From: AC-38 sp033856025
GTDB lineage: Bacteria > Actinomycetota > Thermoleophilia > Solirubrobacterales > Solirubrobacteraceae
Direction: 5' to 3'
Length of the DNA: 64,000 nt
Assembly (NCBI GenBank): GCA_033856025.1
Contig: JAWVFQ010000035.1
Span: 13,478 to 77,477, forward strand
Made by a program: the position numbers and the translations under genes. Below are positions 41,197-50,443 of this stretch, one piece after another (within the stretch, counting starts at the first letter, position 1; every line of letters starts with the position of its first letter). The notes under the pieces were generated by a model. That model had not been told where the DNA came from and made no database searches. It was given only the letters and a program-made list of their open reading frames with translations.

Positions 41197-43116
41197 TCAA
41201 GCCGAGCGCGTCGCGGACTCCCGTGACAGCCGCTCCACGAACTCGTGCAGCGCCACGGCTCCGGCGTCGCCCTTTCCGTGCTCGCGCAGGCCCACGGCGC
41301 GCGCCTCCGCCTCGCGGTCTCCCACGACGAGCATGTACGGGACCTTGCGCAGCTCGGCGTCGCGGATCTTGCGACCCGTGGACTCCGGGCGCTCGTCCAC
41401 CTCGGCCCGCGCACCGCCCTCGCGCAGCGCGCCCGCGACCTCCCGCGCGTAGTCCAGATGGCGGTCGGCGATGGGCAGGACGACCGCCTGGACCGGCGCC
41501 AGCCAGACCGGGAACTCCCCCGCGTAGTGCTCGGTCAGGATCCCGATGAAGCGCTCGAAGGACCCCAGCAGCGCGCGGTGGATCATCACCGGCCGGTGCG
41601 GATCGTCGTCCGCGCCCGTGTACTCCAGCCCGAAGCGCTCGGGCATCTGGTAGTCGAGCTGGACGGTCCCCAGCTGCCACGAGCGCCCGATCGAGTCGCG
41701 CATGTGGAGGTCGATCTTGGGGCCGTAGAAGGTCCCCTCGCCCGCCCCGATCTCGAACTCCAGGCCGCGACGCTCCATGGCGCGCGACAGCGCGCCCTCG
41801 GCGTGGTCCCACATGGCGTCGTCGCCCAGGCGCTCGTCGGGGCGGGTCGAGAGCTCCAGCGCCGGCTCGAACCCGAACAGCTCGTAGATCCGAAAGCCCA
41901 TGTCCAGGCAGCCCAGCACCTCGTCCTCGATCTGCTCCTCGGTGCAGAAGATGTGGGCGTCGTCCTGGGTGAACGCCCGCACGCGCAGCAGCCCGTGCAG
42001 CACGCCGCTGGGCTCGTGGCGGTGGACCAGACCGGCCTCGGAGTAGCGCAGCGGCAGGTCGCGGTAGGAGCGTCGCTCGGCGCTGAAGATCTTCGTGTGC
42101 GCCGGGCAGTTCATGGGCTTCAGGCCCATGGGCCGCTCGTCGACCTCCGTGAAGTACATGTTGTCGCGGTACTTGTCCCAGTGGCCCGAGGTCTTGAACA
42201 GCTCGAGGTCGTAGAGGACCGGCGTGCGGACCTCCTGGTAGCCGCGCGACGCGTTCTCCTCGCGCACCAGCCGCGTGAGCTCGTTGAACAGGACCATGCC
42301 GTTGGGCAGCCAGAAGGGCGCGCCCGGCGAGACGTCGGAGAGCATGAACAGACCCATCTCGCGCCCGATCCGCCGGTGGTCGCGCGCGCGCGCCTGCTCC
42401 AGGCGCTCCAGGTGCTCGTCGAGCTGCTCCTGGGAGAGGAAGGCGGTCCCGTAGATGCGCGTGAGCATCTGGCGGTCGGCGTCGCCGCGCCAGTAGGCGC
42501 CGGCGGTCGACTGGAGCTTGAACGCCTTGACCCGCTTGGTGGAGGGCGCGTGCGGGCCCCGGCACAGATCCGTGAACGGGCCGTTCGTGTAGAGGCTGAC
42601 CGTCTCCACGCCCTCGTCGCTGACCAGGTCGTCGATCAGCTCGACCTTGTAGTCCTGGCCCTCGGCGGCGAAGCGCTCGCGGGCCGCGGCCACGGGCACG
42701 TCCTCGCGCGTGAACGCCTCGTCGGCCTTGACGTGCTCACGCATCTTCTCCTCGATGCGCGGGAGGTCGTCCTCGGAGATCGACGTCCCGTCCGGGAAGT
42801 CGAAGTCGTAGTAGAAGCCCTGCTCGATCGCCGGCCCGATGGAGATCTTGACCCCCGGATAGAGGTCGAGCACCGCCGTGGCCAGCACGTGCGCGGCGTC
42901 GTGGCGCACCAGCTCCAGCGCCTCCGGCGAGCGGTCCGTGACGATCTCGATCGCCGCGCCGTCCGGCAGCGAGCGCGAGAGGTCGCGCAGCTCGCCGTTC
43001 GCCTTGACGGCCAGCGCCGCGCGCGCCAGGCCCGGCCCGATGGCCGCCGCGGCGTCGGCGCCCGTGGCCCCCTCCGGGAGCTCCAGTTCCTTCCCGTCCG
43101 GGAGCGTCGCGCGCAT
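41197..43116 (-). CDS. thrS: Threonyl-tRNA synthetase
   Basis: ThrS (639 residues). Order: TGS domain (1-62), editing domain with the metal-like HDAAHVLATAV (HxxxH), catalytic class II core with zinc ligands in MNCPAHTKIF (Cys), the His of GLVHRHEPSG region and a later His (QLDYQ..HR region VMIHRALLGS), and the C-terminal anticodon-binding domain (PVWLAPVQAVVLPI). Motif 2 FTQDDAHIFC is present. It is the first gene of the thrS-infC-rpmI-rplT block, a synteny shared with E. coli. No T-box leader was recognised upstream. Confidence 0.97.
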   Translation of the reverse strand: MRATLPDGKELELPEGATGADAAAAIGPGLARAALAVKANGELRDLSRSLPDGAAIEIVTDRSPEALELVRHDAAHVLATAVLDLYPGVKISIGPAIEQGFYYDFDFPDGTSISEDDLPRIEEKMREHVKADEAFTREDVPVAAARERFAAEGQDYKVELIDDLVSDEGVETVSLYTNGPFTDLCRGPHAPSTKRVKAFKLQSTAGAYWRGDADRQMLTRIYGTAFLSQEQLDEHLERLEQARARDHRRIGREMGLFMLSDVSPGAPFWLPNGMVLFNELTRLVREENASRGYQEVRTPVLYDLELFKTSGHWDKYRDNMYFTEVDERPMGLKPMNCPAHTKIFSAERRSYRDLPLRYSEAGLVHRHEPSGVLHGLLRVRAFTQDDAHIFCTEEQIEDEVLGCLDMGFRIYELFGFEPALELSTRPDERLGDDAMWDHAEGALSRAMERRGLEFEIGAGEGTFYGPKIDLHMRDSIGRSWQLGTVQLDYQMPERFGLEYTGADDDPHRPVMIHRALLGSFERFIGILTEHYAGEFPVWLAPVQAVVLPIADRHLDYAREVAGALREGGARAEVDERPESTGRKIRDAELRKVPYMLVVGDREAEARAVGLREHGKGDAGAVALHEFVERLSRESATRSA

Positions 43117-43157
43117 GGCGCCGGATGCTAGCCGCGGGCGCCCGGGACCGGTCAGGG

Positions 43158-43328
43158 CTACGACTTGTGGCGGGCGCGGCGCAGCATCTCCTCGCCGCGC
43201 AGCAGCACCTGCTCCGAGCGTCGAATCGCCCGCTTGAGGTCGGCCTGCTTGCGCTCGCCCTTCTCGATCGCCCGGCGATTGCGCTCCCGGGTCGTGCGAA
43301 CCAGCTTGTCGAGTTCGTCGCTAGTCAT
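43158..43328 (-). CDS. Small helical basic protein, 56 residues
   Basis: The frame from ATG at 43328 (GAAGG eight bases upstream) to TAG at 43158 encodes MTSDELDKLVRTTRERNRRA followed by a long charged helix rich in Arg, Lys and Glu and ending RRARHKS. Its composition and codon bias are protein-like. It may form a coiled coil or bind nucleic acid. It lies 41 bases upstream of thrS and 24 bases downstream of the next membrane protein gene, all on the minus strand. No family recognised. Confidence 0.65.
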   Translation of the reverse strand: MTSDELDKLVRTTRERNRRAIEKGERKQADLKRAIRRSEQVLLRGEEMLRRARHKS

Positions 43329-43352
43329 CTTCAGCCTTCCCTCGTCTGAACC

Positions 43353-43814
43353 TTAGCTCTCGGGGTCTCGCTCCTCGTACCAGCGCAAGCGCGCATACAG
43401 CGTCTCGATGAGCTCATCGGATTCGCCGATCCGCCGCTTGAGGTCCTCGATCTCCTCATCGGCATCAGCCGCCTCCAGTTGCCAGAACTCGAGATCGCCG
43501 CGGTATCGCTCCGCGACGATCTCCGCTTCGAACGGTCCGGCCTTGGACAACCACTCGCCGCGCACGATCCGGGCGGTGATGGACATCACGACGTATCCGA
43601 CCGCGAAGAGGAGCGCTATGCGGACCAGCGCGATGACGATCCGGCTCGCGAAGATCGCGTCGGTGAAGTCCGGCTCCTTGCGGAGCACCACCCTCTGAGG
43701 CCACAGGCCGACGACTATGAGCACCGCTCCCGCGAACAGCCCGGCGACGACCCCGGTTTCGAGTGACCAAAACGTCCATGGTGCGCGACCCTCGGCTTCC
43801 TGGCTATCTGGCAC
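43353..43814 (-). CDS. Two-helix membrane protein with C-terminal coiled coil
   Basis: A 153-residue protein starting VPDSQEAEGRAPWTFWSLE at GTG 43814, chosen because GGAGG lies four bases upstream; the open frame extends to 44024 but without a start signal. Two membrane helices lie at about residues 20-40 and 60-82, followed by a soluble helix with heptads (EEIEDLKRRIGESDELIETLYARLRW). Codon GC is a little lower than in the neighbours, which may hint at more recent origin. Function unknown. Confidence 0.72.
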   Translation of the reverse strand: MPDSQEAEGRAPWTFWSLETGVVAGLFAGAVLIVVGLWPQRVVLRKEPDFTDAIFASRIVIALVRIALLFAVGYVVMSITARIVRGEWLSKAGPFEAEIVAERYRGDLEFWQLEAADADEEIEDLKRRIGESDELIETLYARLRWYEERDPES

Positions 43815-44029
43815 TAGACCTCCGCCCGGCGGCTTTCGTTCGTACGAGGGCCAGCTGGCGACAGACCCGCCCCCCAAGAACGCCGCGCAGGCGTGAAGTG
43901 TGACGTGCCGCACACTAATCAGGGCGAACGTACGTACGGTCCTGGGTAGGACGATGTCGTCCGGCGCCCTGTAGGGGACCTCCCCGCGCCGGCCCAGTCC
44001 TCGGCCGTACCGGCCTCGCTTCACCCGTC

Positions 44030-44599
44030 ATGCGACCCCACCGCACGCACATAGTGGCTGCGCTCTGCGCCGCGCTCGTCGCCGCTCCGGCGGCCATCGC
44101 GCTGGCCGCCAAGCCCGGCGCGCCGGCCCGGCCGCTGGTCTCCCCGGCCCTGCGGGCGCCGCTGGCCGGCCACGCCACCGTGGGCCAGGCGATGCGCGGG
44201 CATGTGCGCGACGGTCTGGTCCGCGAGCACGTGCGTCTGTCCAGGCGCTACGCCGCGGTCAGCGGGCGCCCGGCCCGCGGCGCGGCCCGGCGGGCCCGGA
44301 CAATGTCTCCCCGCGCGCTGCGCGCGGCCAACCGCCGCCTGCGCGCCGACGTGCGCGAGCTCGACGTCGCGATCCCGCCGATCCTGTACCGCGTCGCCCA
44401 GTGCGAGTCGCACGGCGACCCGCGCGCGATCGGCGGCGGCGGCACCTTCCGCGGCGCGCTGCAGTTCATGCGGTCGACCTGGGAGAGCGTCGGCGGACGG
44501 GGCGACCCCGCCGCAGCGCCGCTGGAGGAGCAGCTGCGCCGGGGCGCGATCCTGATGGCGCGCTCGGGCGCCTCGCCCTGGCCCGTCTGCGGCGCCTAG
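44030..44599 (+). CDS. Secreted Rpf-like transglycosylase-domain protein
   Basis: A 189-residue secreted protein. The signal peptide (about 1-27, VAALCAALVAAPAAIALA) is followed by an Ala/Arg-rich linker. The C-terminal ~80 residues match the resuscitation-promoting-factor/transglycosylase-like domain: VAQCESHGDPRAIGGGGTF with the catalytic Glu, LQFMRSTWESVGGRGDP, and the closing SPWPVCG. Such domains cleave peptidoglycan glycan strands and in actinobacteria act in growth and resuscitation. It is 21 bases upstream of the aminotransferase gene on the same strand. Confidence 0.87.
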   Translation: MRPHRTHIVAALCAALVAAPAAIALAAKPGAPARPLVSPALRAPLAGHATVGQAMRGHVRDGLVREHVRLSRRYAAVSGRPARGAARRARTMSPRALRAANRRLRADVRELDVAIPPILYRVAQCESHGDPRAIGGGGTFRGALQFMRSTWESVGGRGDPAAAPLEEQLRRGAILMARSGASPWPVCGA

Positions 44600-44620
44600 C
44601 GCCCGTAGACTCGCGGCGCG

Positions 44621-45703
44621 ATGGACGCCGCCGCCCTGCGCTCGCGCTTCCCGGTGACGGGACGCGTTGCCTACCTCAACGCCGGGACGTGCGGGCCCGT
44701 GCCCGCGGACGCGCTCGAGGCGGCCACGGCCGAGCTGCGCCGCGAGACCGAGTCCGGACGCGCCGGGATGCCGCATTTCGAGCGCCGCGGCGAGCTGGCC
44801 GAGCGTCTGCGCGCCGCCTACGCCGCCCGGCTGGGCTGCGCGCCGCAGGACGTCGCGCTGACCGCCTCGACCACGGACGGGATCGCCACCGCCCTGGCCG
44901 GCCTGGAGCTGGAGCCGGGCGACGAGGTGCTCACGGCCGACAGCGAGCACCCGGGGGTGCTGGGTCCGCTCAGCGCCGTGCGCGACCTGCGCGGAGCGAC
45001 GGTCCGCACCGCCCCGCTGGCCGAGCTCCCGGCCGCGGCGGGCCCCAGGACGCGGGCGGTCGTCTGCTCGCACGTGAACTGGCTGACCGGCGAGGTCGCC
45101 CCCATGTCCGACCTGGCCCAGCTGGAGGCGCCGGTCATCCTCGACGGCGCCCAGGGAATCGGCGCGGTGGCCATGGACGTCGAGGCGCTGGGGTGCGAGG
45201 TGTACGCCGGGTCGGGGCAGAAGTGGCTGTGCGGGCCCGAGGGACTGGGGATGCTCTACGTCGCGCCGGACTTCCAGGAGCACCTGGCCCCGACGCGCCG
45301 CGGGTACACCGCCCAGGGCGACGCGAGCCTGGGCCTGGACGCCGGCCCGGCGCCCGGCGCCCTGCGCTACGAGCCGCCGGCCAACCACGGCGCGACCCTG
45401 CTGGCCTACGCCCTCGCCTCGCACGACGTGCTCGACGCCGCGGGGTGGGACGAGGTCCACGCGCGGGCGCGCGACCTCGCCGCCGACCTGGCGGCGGGCC
45501 TGACGCAGCGTGGCCTGGACGTCGCGGACCGGGGCCCGACCACGCTGGTCGCCTGGCACGACCCGGAGATGGAGGCGACGGCGCGCCGCCTGGCCGAGCG
45601 GGGCGTCGCCGTGCGGCACCTGCCGGGGCGCGACCTCGTGCGCGCGTCGGTCGGCGCATGGAACGACGAGTCCGACCTCGAGCGCCTGCTCGACGCGCTC
45701 TAG
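44621..45703 (+). CDS. Class V aminotransferase (cysteine-desulfurase-like)
   Basis: A 360-residue PLP enzyme of the class V group. The fold is shown by VAYLNAGTCGPVPADALEA near the start, the PLP-aspartate in VILDGAQGIGAVAMDVEAL, and the Schiff-base lysine in AGSGQKWLCGPEGLGMLYV. The cysteine-bearing active loop of true desulfurases is not evident in the C-terminal third, so isopenicillin-N-epimerase-like, kynureninase-like or EgtE-like C-S lyase roles are equally possible. It begins 21 bases after the Rpf-like gene. Confidence 0.85.
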   Translation: MDAAALRSRFPVTGRVAYLNAGTCGPVPADALEAATAELRRETESGRAGMPHFERRGELAERLRAAYAARLGCAPQDVALTASTTDGIATALAGLELEPGDEVLTADSEHPGVLGPLSAVRDLRGATVRTAPLAELPAAAGPRTRAVVCSHVNWLTGEVAPMSDLAQLEAPVILDGAQGIGAVAMDVEALGCEVYAGSGQKWLCGPEGLGMLYVAPDFQEHLAPTRRGYTAQGDASLGLDAGPAPGALRYEPPANHGATLLAYALASHDVLDAAGWDEVHARARDLAADLAAGLTQRGLDVADRGPTTLVAWHDPEMEATARRLAERGVAVRHLPGRDLVRASVGAWNDESDLERLLDAL

Positions 45704-45772
45704 CCTCCGCTTCGACTGAACGCGCACGTTTTGGGGTAGTGCTGCGTTGCACCACGTGGAGGGAGCAAGGGG

Positions 45773-48700
45773 ATGCGCAGGGGGATCATCACCGCAGCAT
45801 GCGCGCTGGTCGTCGCGACGACCGGCGCCGGCGTCGCGCGCGCATCCTTCCCGTGGCCCTCGCCGGGCGCCGGGCACCAGAACGACTACTCGAGCTTCCA
45901 CAGCGCCTCGGGACAGGTGCCCAACGACCTCGGCGGCGACAGCGTCTGGAAGTTCGCCGCCACTCCCGGCGACAGCATGGACGCCCCGTGGATCGACGAC
46001 GGCGACCCGGCGAGCGTCGCCCGCGGCGCCAGCGTGGCCGACCAGGCGGCCGTCCCCACCGCATGGCAGACGACCACCGGCCGTCCCGACGTCGCGATCG
46101 CCGTCCTGGACTCGGGGATCAAGTGGGAGAGCGGCGACATGCTCGACCTGCGCTTCAAGGTTCGCCTGAACCGCGGCGAGCTGCCGCGCCCGAACCGGCT
46201 GCGCGGCGCCAGCCCGCTGGAGACCGCGGACTGCACGTCCTACGACACCACGCGCTACGACGCCAACGGCGACGGCGTGTTCAACATCGCCGACTACTTC
46301 TGCGACAGCCGCGTGAGCGTCAACCCGGGGCGCGGCGCCGGCCTGCCCACCCTGGTCGACCCGCAGGACGTGATCATCGCCTTCACCGACGGCGCCGACG
46401 ACGACGGCAACGGCTTCAAGGACGACATCGCCGGTTGGGACTTCCTGGACGACGACAACGATGCCTACGACGACGTCCAGTACGGCCACGGGACCGGCGA
46501 GGCGCGCGGGTCCAGCGCCGAGGTCAACAACGGCACCGGCGACAACGGGACGTGCCCGAACTGCATGTTCGTCCCCCTGCGCGTGGGCGACTCGTTCGTC
46601 GCCGACGCAAGCAACTTCGGCCAGGCGGCGATCTACGCCACCGACAACGACGTGTCGGTGATCCAGGAGGCGCTGGGCACGCTGAACAACACGAGCCTGG
46701 CCCGCGACGCCATCCAGTACGCCTACGACCACGGCGTCACGGTGATCGCGTCCGCGGCCGACGAGGCGGCGCAGCACCACAACTTCGTCTCCAGCCTGCC
46801 CCACGTAATCGTGGTGAACTCGGCGACGCAGTACGACGACACGATCACCCCGCTGCCGCGCTCCTACGTCCAGTTCAACGGGTGCACGAACTTCTCCTCG
46901 AAGGTCACCCTGACCATCCCCAGCACGACCTGCTCGTCCAACGCCACCGGCCTGGGGTCCGGGCTGGCCGGCCTGGTGTACAGCGCGGCCCTCAACGCGC
47001 GCGAGGCGGGCAAGATCTCCGGCCATCCCGACTGCCGGCGCACCGACGGCAGCGCGTGCGTCATCACGCCCAACGAGGTGCGCCAGATCATGGCCAGCGG
47101 CGTGATCGACGGGCGCCAGGAGGCCGACGACGTCTTCTTCACCGGCACCCAGCCCGAGCCCGGCTGCACGCCCGCGCCCACCCCGGGCTGCACCGACCCC
47201 AACCTGGCCCTCCAGACGCAGGTCGACGCGAACCGCCCGGTGGTCTCGCCCGAGGCGACGACGCGCTCGTACCCGGCCCGGCGCGGGCACGACCAGTTCT
47301 ACGGTTACGGGCGCATCAACGAGAACCGCGCCGTCAAGGAGGTCGTGGCGGGCCACCTGCCGCCCGAGGCGGAGATCACCTCTCCGGAGTGGTTCTCCCA
47401 GGTCAACCCGGCGGCGCCCAGCTTCTCGGTGAGCGGGCACGTCTTCGCGCGCGGCAAGGCGTACACCTGCAAGGTCCTCGTCGCGCCGGGCTCCTACCCC
47501 AACAACGACGACTTCCAGGCCATCTCCTCCACGGAGTGCGACGGGACCAAGAGCCATACGGCCGCGATCGACGGCGTCCTGGGCTCGATCACGATGAGCG
47601 AGCTCCAGGCGCGCTTCCCGCCCGACGCGGGGACGGGCACGCCGCTGGCGTTCCGGGGCCGCGAGCCCGGCTTCGGCGCCGGCCAGACGTCCAACGGCCG
47701 GCCCAACTCCGAGCCCTACGGCTTCGTCGTGCGCGTGGAGGCCTCCGTGGGCGGCGCGACGCCCATGACCGGGCACGACCGGCGCAACCTCTACCTGCAC
47801 CGCGACCAGGACCTGCTCCCCGGCTTCCCGCGCCAGCTGCCCAGCGACGGCGCCTCCTCTCCCCTCTTCGTCGACCTCGACGGCGACAACCGCAACGAGC
47901 TCGTCTTCGGCACCGCCGACGGCATCGTCCACGCGCAGGATCGCGAGGGGCACGAGCTCCCGGGGTGGCCGGTGCACGGCGATGCCCTGCCTCTGCACAC
48001 CGGCGGGAGGGCGTTCGCCTCCGGGGAGGTGGCGCCTCGCGACGCGTCGTTCCTCGCCTCGCTCGCGTCGGCCGACCTCGACCATGACGGTGTGCCCGAG
48101 GTCGTCGGGGCCGACTACGCCGGCAAGGTCTACGCGTGGAGCAGCGCCGGGCAGCGGCTGTGGCAGCGAGGCAGCAACCTCGCCTTCTCGGGCAAGCCGC
48201 TGCACCAGTTCGAGAACGTCCGGCGCGGCGTGCGCTACCGGACCCAGCGCGGGTTCATCGCCTCGCCGGTCCTGGCCGACCTCGACCGCAACGACGGCGG
48301 GCGCCTGGAGGTCATCGCCGCCGCCATGGACCGCCACGTGTACGCATGGAACGACGACGGCACGCCGGTCCCGGGCTTCCCGGTGCTCGTCGTCGATCGC
48401 ACGAAGATCACCTCGATCGACCCGGAGACCCACGCGCCCACCTTCCACGCGACCGACGCCGGCCCGGCGCTCAACCAGGGCGCCATCGTCGACACGCCCG
48501 CGGTGGCCGACCTGACCGGCGACGCGCGGCCCGAGATCATCGTCGGGACCAACGAGGAGTACAAGGTCGACCAGGGCAACGAGGGCGCCTTCAACGTCGG
48601 CAACTTCTCGCTGGGGCCGCTCTCCCCCGCGTTCGCCGCGGCCGGGCTCAAGCTCGCCGACAGCAACGGGCGCGTCTACGCCATCAAGCCGACCGGCGAC

Positions 48701-50443
48701 CCGGACGAGCCCACTCTGCACAACGACGAGGTGTTCGCCTCCGGCTGGCCGGTGAAGATCGCCCGGCTCATGTCCGAGCTGCTGCCGGTGGTCGGCGAGG
48801 GGATCACGGGCGCGCCGGTCATCGGTCCCTCGACGATGGTCTGCCCCGGTGGGACCGGGAACGCCAGCCCGAAGGTCGGCGTGATGCCCGACGGCGGGCC
48901 CGCGTACATGCTCGAGCCCGGCGGCACATCGTGCTACGGCGCGACCCCGGACGGCAAGTACAACGCGCTGGAGAGCGACGTCGCGGCCAACGACACCAAC
49001 GACCGCCCCGTCATCCCGGCGGTCGGACATCCCGCGTTCGGCAGCTTCGGGCCCGGCGGCCAGGTGTCCTTCATGGCGCCCGCCACGGGAGTGCTGCGCG
49101 CCGCCGACCTGGCGATCAACGAGTACCAGACCGGCGGCCAGGACTTCCTCATGTCCTGGGACCCCGTGACCGGCCAGGGGCGCACGGGCTGGCCGGCGAA
49201 GATGAACGACCTCCAGTTCCTGACCGGCCCGTCGGTCGCGGACATCGACGGCGACCTGACCGGCCGCGAGGAGCTGCTGGGCTCGAGCGCGTACCTGGAC
49301 CTGCAGGCGTTCAACGACGCGGGCAAGCCGGCGGGGGTCAACTGGCCCAAGCTGACGTCGGACTGGACGGTGGCCAACCCGCTGATCGGGTCGTGGGGGA
49401 CGCAGGACACCGACGCGGACGCGACCAAGACGGTGGTCACCCTGACCCGCTCGGGCTTCTTCTTCGCCTACCAGACGACCGCGCCGGCCTGCTCGCCGGG
49501 ATCGTGGCCGCGCTTCCACCACGACAACGCGAACTCCGGCTACTTCGACCGCGACGCCGTGTCCCCGGGCCGCCCCACGGCGGTGGCCGCGACGGCCGCG
49601 GGCGTGAAGTTCAAGGCGCCCGGCGACGACCTGCTGTGCGGGGACGTGACGAAGTACGAGGTCGTGACGTCGGCCGCGCCGATCACGGCGGCCAACTTCG
49701 CCGCGGCCGACCCGGTCAAGACGCAGGACGGCTTCGCGCCGGCCGGGGCCGACGAGGAGATCGCGCTGGGTGCGACCAAGCGCTACGTCGCGGTGCGCGC
49801 CGTGGACGAGCAGGGCAACGTGGGCCGCCCGGCCGTCCTGGACCGCACGCCGGACTCGGGCGGCGGGACGGGCGGCACCGGTGGAACCGGCGGCACGGGC
49901 GCCACGGGCGGCGGAACCGGTGGGACCGGTGGGACCGGCGGCGGTTCTGGCGGAGCCGGCGGCGCGGGCGGCTCGGGTGGAGCGGGCGGCGCGGGCGGCG
50001 GCGCGGGTGGCTCCGGCGGCGGTGGCGCGGGCGGCGGCGCCGGAGCGCGCTGCGTGGATCGCTCGGCCCCCCAGACGCGTCTGGTCAACGTCCGCTCGCG
50101 CGCGACGCGCCGCGGCATCCTCCTGCGCGGTCGCGCGCTGGACCGGGGCTGCGGGCCCAACGGCACGGGCCGGCTGCGCCTCGTCCAGGTGGCGCTCGCG
50201 CGGGTGGCCGGACGCCGCTGCCGGTTCCTGGGCCGCACCGGCTTCTTCAGCCGCCCCGTGACCTGCGGCCGGCGCCTGTACCTGAACACCGCCACCTACA
50301 ACCGCCGCGGCGGCCTCGCCGACTGGCTCCTGCGGCGCCCGACGCGCCTGGCGGCCGGCCGCTACCGCCTCTACATCCGCGGCCAGGACGCGCGCGGCAA
50401 CCTCCAGCGCCGCGCGACCACCGTCGTCTTCGTGATCCGCTAG
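45773..50443 (+). CDS. Giant secreted subtilisin-like protease with FG-GAP repeats
   Basis: A 1556-residue secreted protein with a signal peptide (1-24). Residues ~85-530 form an S8 peptidase-like domain: Asp113 (AVLDSGIKW), His239 (YGHGTGEARG) and Ser389 (CSSNATGLGSG). The oxyanion-hole position, normally Asn, is Asp330 (IASAADEAAQ). Calcium-like acidic loops (DGADDDGNGFKDD) are present. Residues ~660-1245 contain VCBS/FG-GAP units (FVDLDGDNRNELVFG, SADLDHDGVPEVVGADY) for a propeller. A fibronectin-like segment follows, then a Gly/Thr/Ala linker, and a Cys/Arg-rich C-terminal domain. Start has GGAGGGAGC nine bases or so upstream. It ends four bases inside the convergent methyltransferase. 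Confidence 0.88.
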   Translation: MRRGIITAACALVVATTGAGVARASFPWPSPGAGHQNDYSSFHSASGQVPNDLGGDSVWKFAATPGDSMDAPWIDDGDPASVARGASVADQAAVPTAWQTTTGRPDVAIAVLDSGIKWESGDMLDLRFKVRLNRGELPRPNRLRGASPLETADCTSYDTTRYDANGDGVFNIADYFCDSRVSVNPGRGAGLPTLVDPQDVIIAFTDGADDDGNGFKDDIAGWDFLDDDNDAYDDVQYGHGTGEARGSSAEVNNGTGDNGTCPNCMFVPLRVGDSFVADASNFGQAAIYATDNDVSVIQEALGTLNNTSLARDAIQYAYDHGVTVIASAADEAAQHHNFVSSLPHVIVVNSATQYDDTITPLPRSYVQFNGCTNFSSKVTLTIPSTTCSSNATGLGSGLAGLVYSAALNAREAGKISGHPDCRRTDGSACVITPNEVRQIMASGVIDGRQEADDVFFTGTQPEPGCTPAPTPGCTDPNLALQTQVDANRPVVSPEATTRSYPARRGHDQFYGYGRINENRAVKEVVAGHLPPEAEITSPEWFSQVNPAAPSFSVSGHVFARGKAYTCKVLVAPGSYPNNDDFQAISSTECDGTKSHTAAIDGVLGSITMSELQARFPPDAGTGTPLAFRGREPGFGAGQTSNGRPNSEPYGFVVRVEASVGGATPMTGHDRRNLYLHRDQDLLPGFPRQLPSDGASSPLFVDLDGDNRNELVFGTADGIVHAQDREGHELPGWPVHGDALPLHTGGRAFASGEVAPRDASFLASLASADLDHDGVPEVVGADYAGKVYAWSSAGQRLWQRGSNLAFSGKPLHQFENVRRGVRYRTQRGFIASPVLADLDRNDGGRLEVIAAAMDRHVYAWNDDGTPVPGFPVLVVDRTKITSIDPETHAPTFHATDAGPALNQGAIVDTPAVADLTGDARPEIIVGTNEEYKVDQGNEGAFNVGNFSLGPLSPAFAAAGLKLADSNGRVYAIKPTGDPDEPTLHNDEVFASGWPVKIARLMSELLPVVGEGITGAPVIGPSTMVCPGGTGNASPKVGVMPDGGPAYMLEPGGTSCYGATPDGKYNALESDVAANDTNDRPVIPAVGHPAFGSFGPGGQVSFMAPATGVLRAADLAINEYQTGGQDFLMSWDPVTGQGRTGWPAKMNDLQFLTGPSVADIDGDLTGREELLGSSAYLDLQAFNDAGKPAGVNWPKLTSDWTVANPLIGSWGTQDTDADATKTVVTLTRSGFFFAYQTTAPACSPGSWPRFHHDNANSGYFDRDAVSPGRPTAVAATAAGVKFKAPGDDLLCGDVTKYEVVTSAAPITAANFAAADPVKTQDGFAPAGADEEIALGATKRYVAVRAVDEQGNVGRPAVLDRTPDSGGGTGGTGGTGGTGATGGGTGGTGGTGGGSGGAGGAGGSGGAGGAGGGAGGSGGGGAGGGAGARCVDRSAPQTRLVNVRSRATRRGILLRGRALDRGCGPNGTGRLRLVQVALARVAGRRCRFLGRTGFFSRPVTCGRRLYLNTATYNRRGGLADWLLRRPTRLAAGRYRLYIRGQDARGNLQRRATTVVFVIR
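49858..50049 (+). repeat. Gly-rich low-complexity coding tract
   Basis: About 62 codons encode GGTGGTGGTGATGG-type and then GGAGGAGGSGGAGG-type sequence, almost only Gly with Thr, Ala or Ser. It is a flexible linker before the C-terminal domain of the protease and is slippage-prone DNA. Confidence 0.85.

Noticed and set aside
43117..43157. T-box or other leader upstream of thrS
   Set aside because: Only 41 bases lie between the small gene and thrS, with no T-box sequence or terminator; too short for a T-box.
43815..44029. Possible c-di-AMP riboswitch before the Rpf-like gene
   Set aside because: Such riboswitches precede rpf genes in some actinobacteria, but I could not match the conserved core in these 215 bases. 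A covariance-model search (Infernal, ydaO) would decide.
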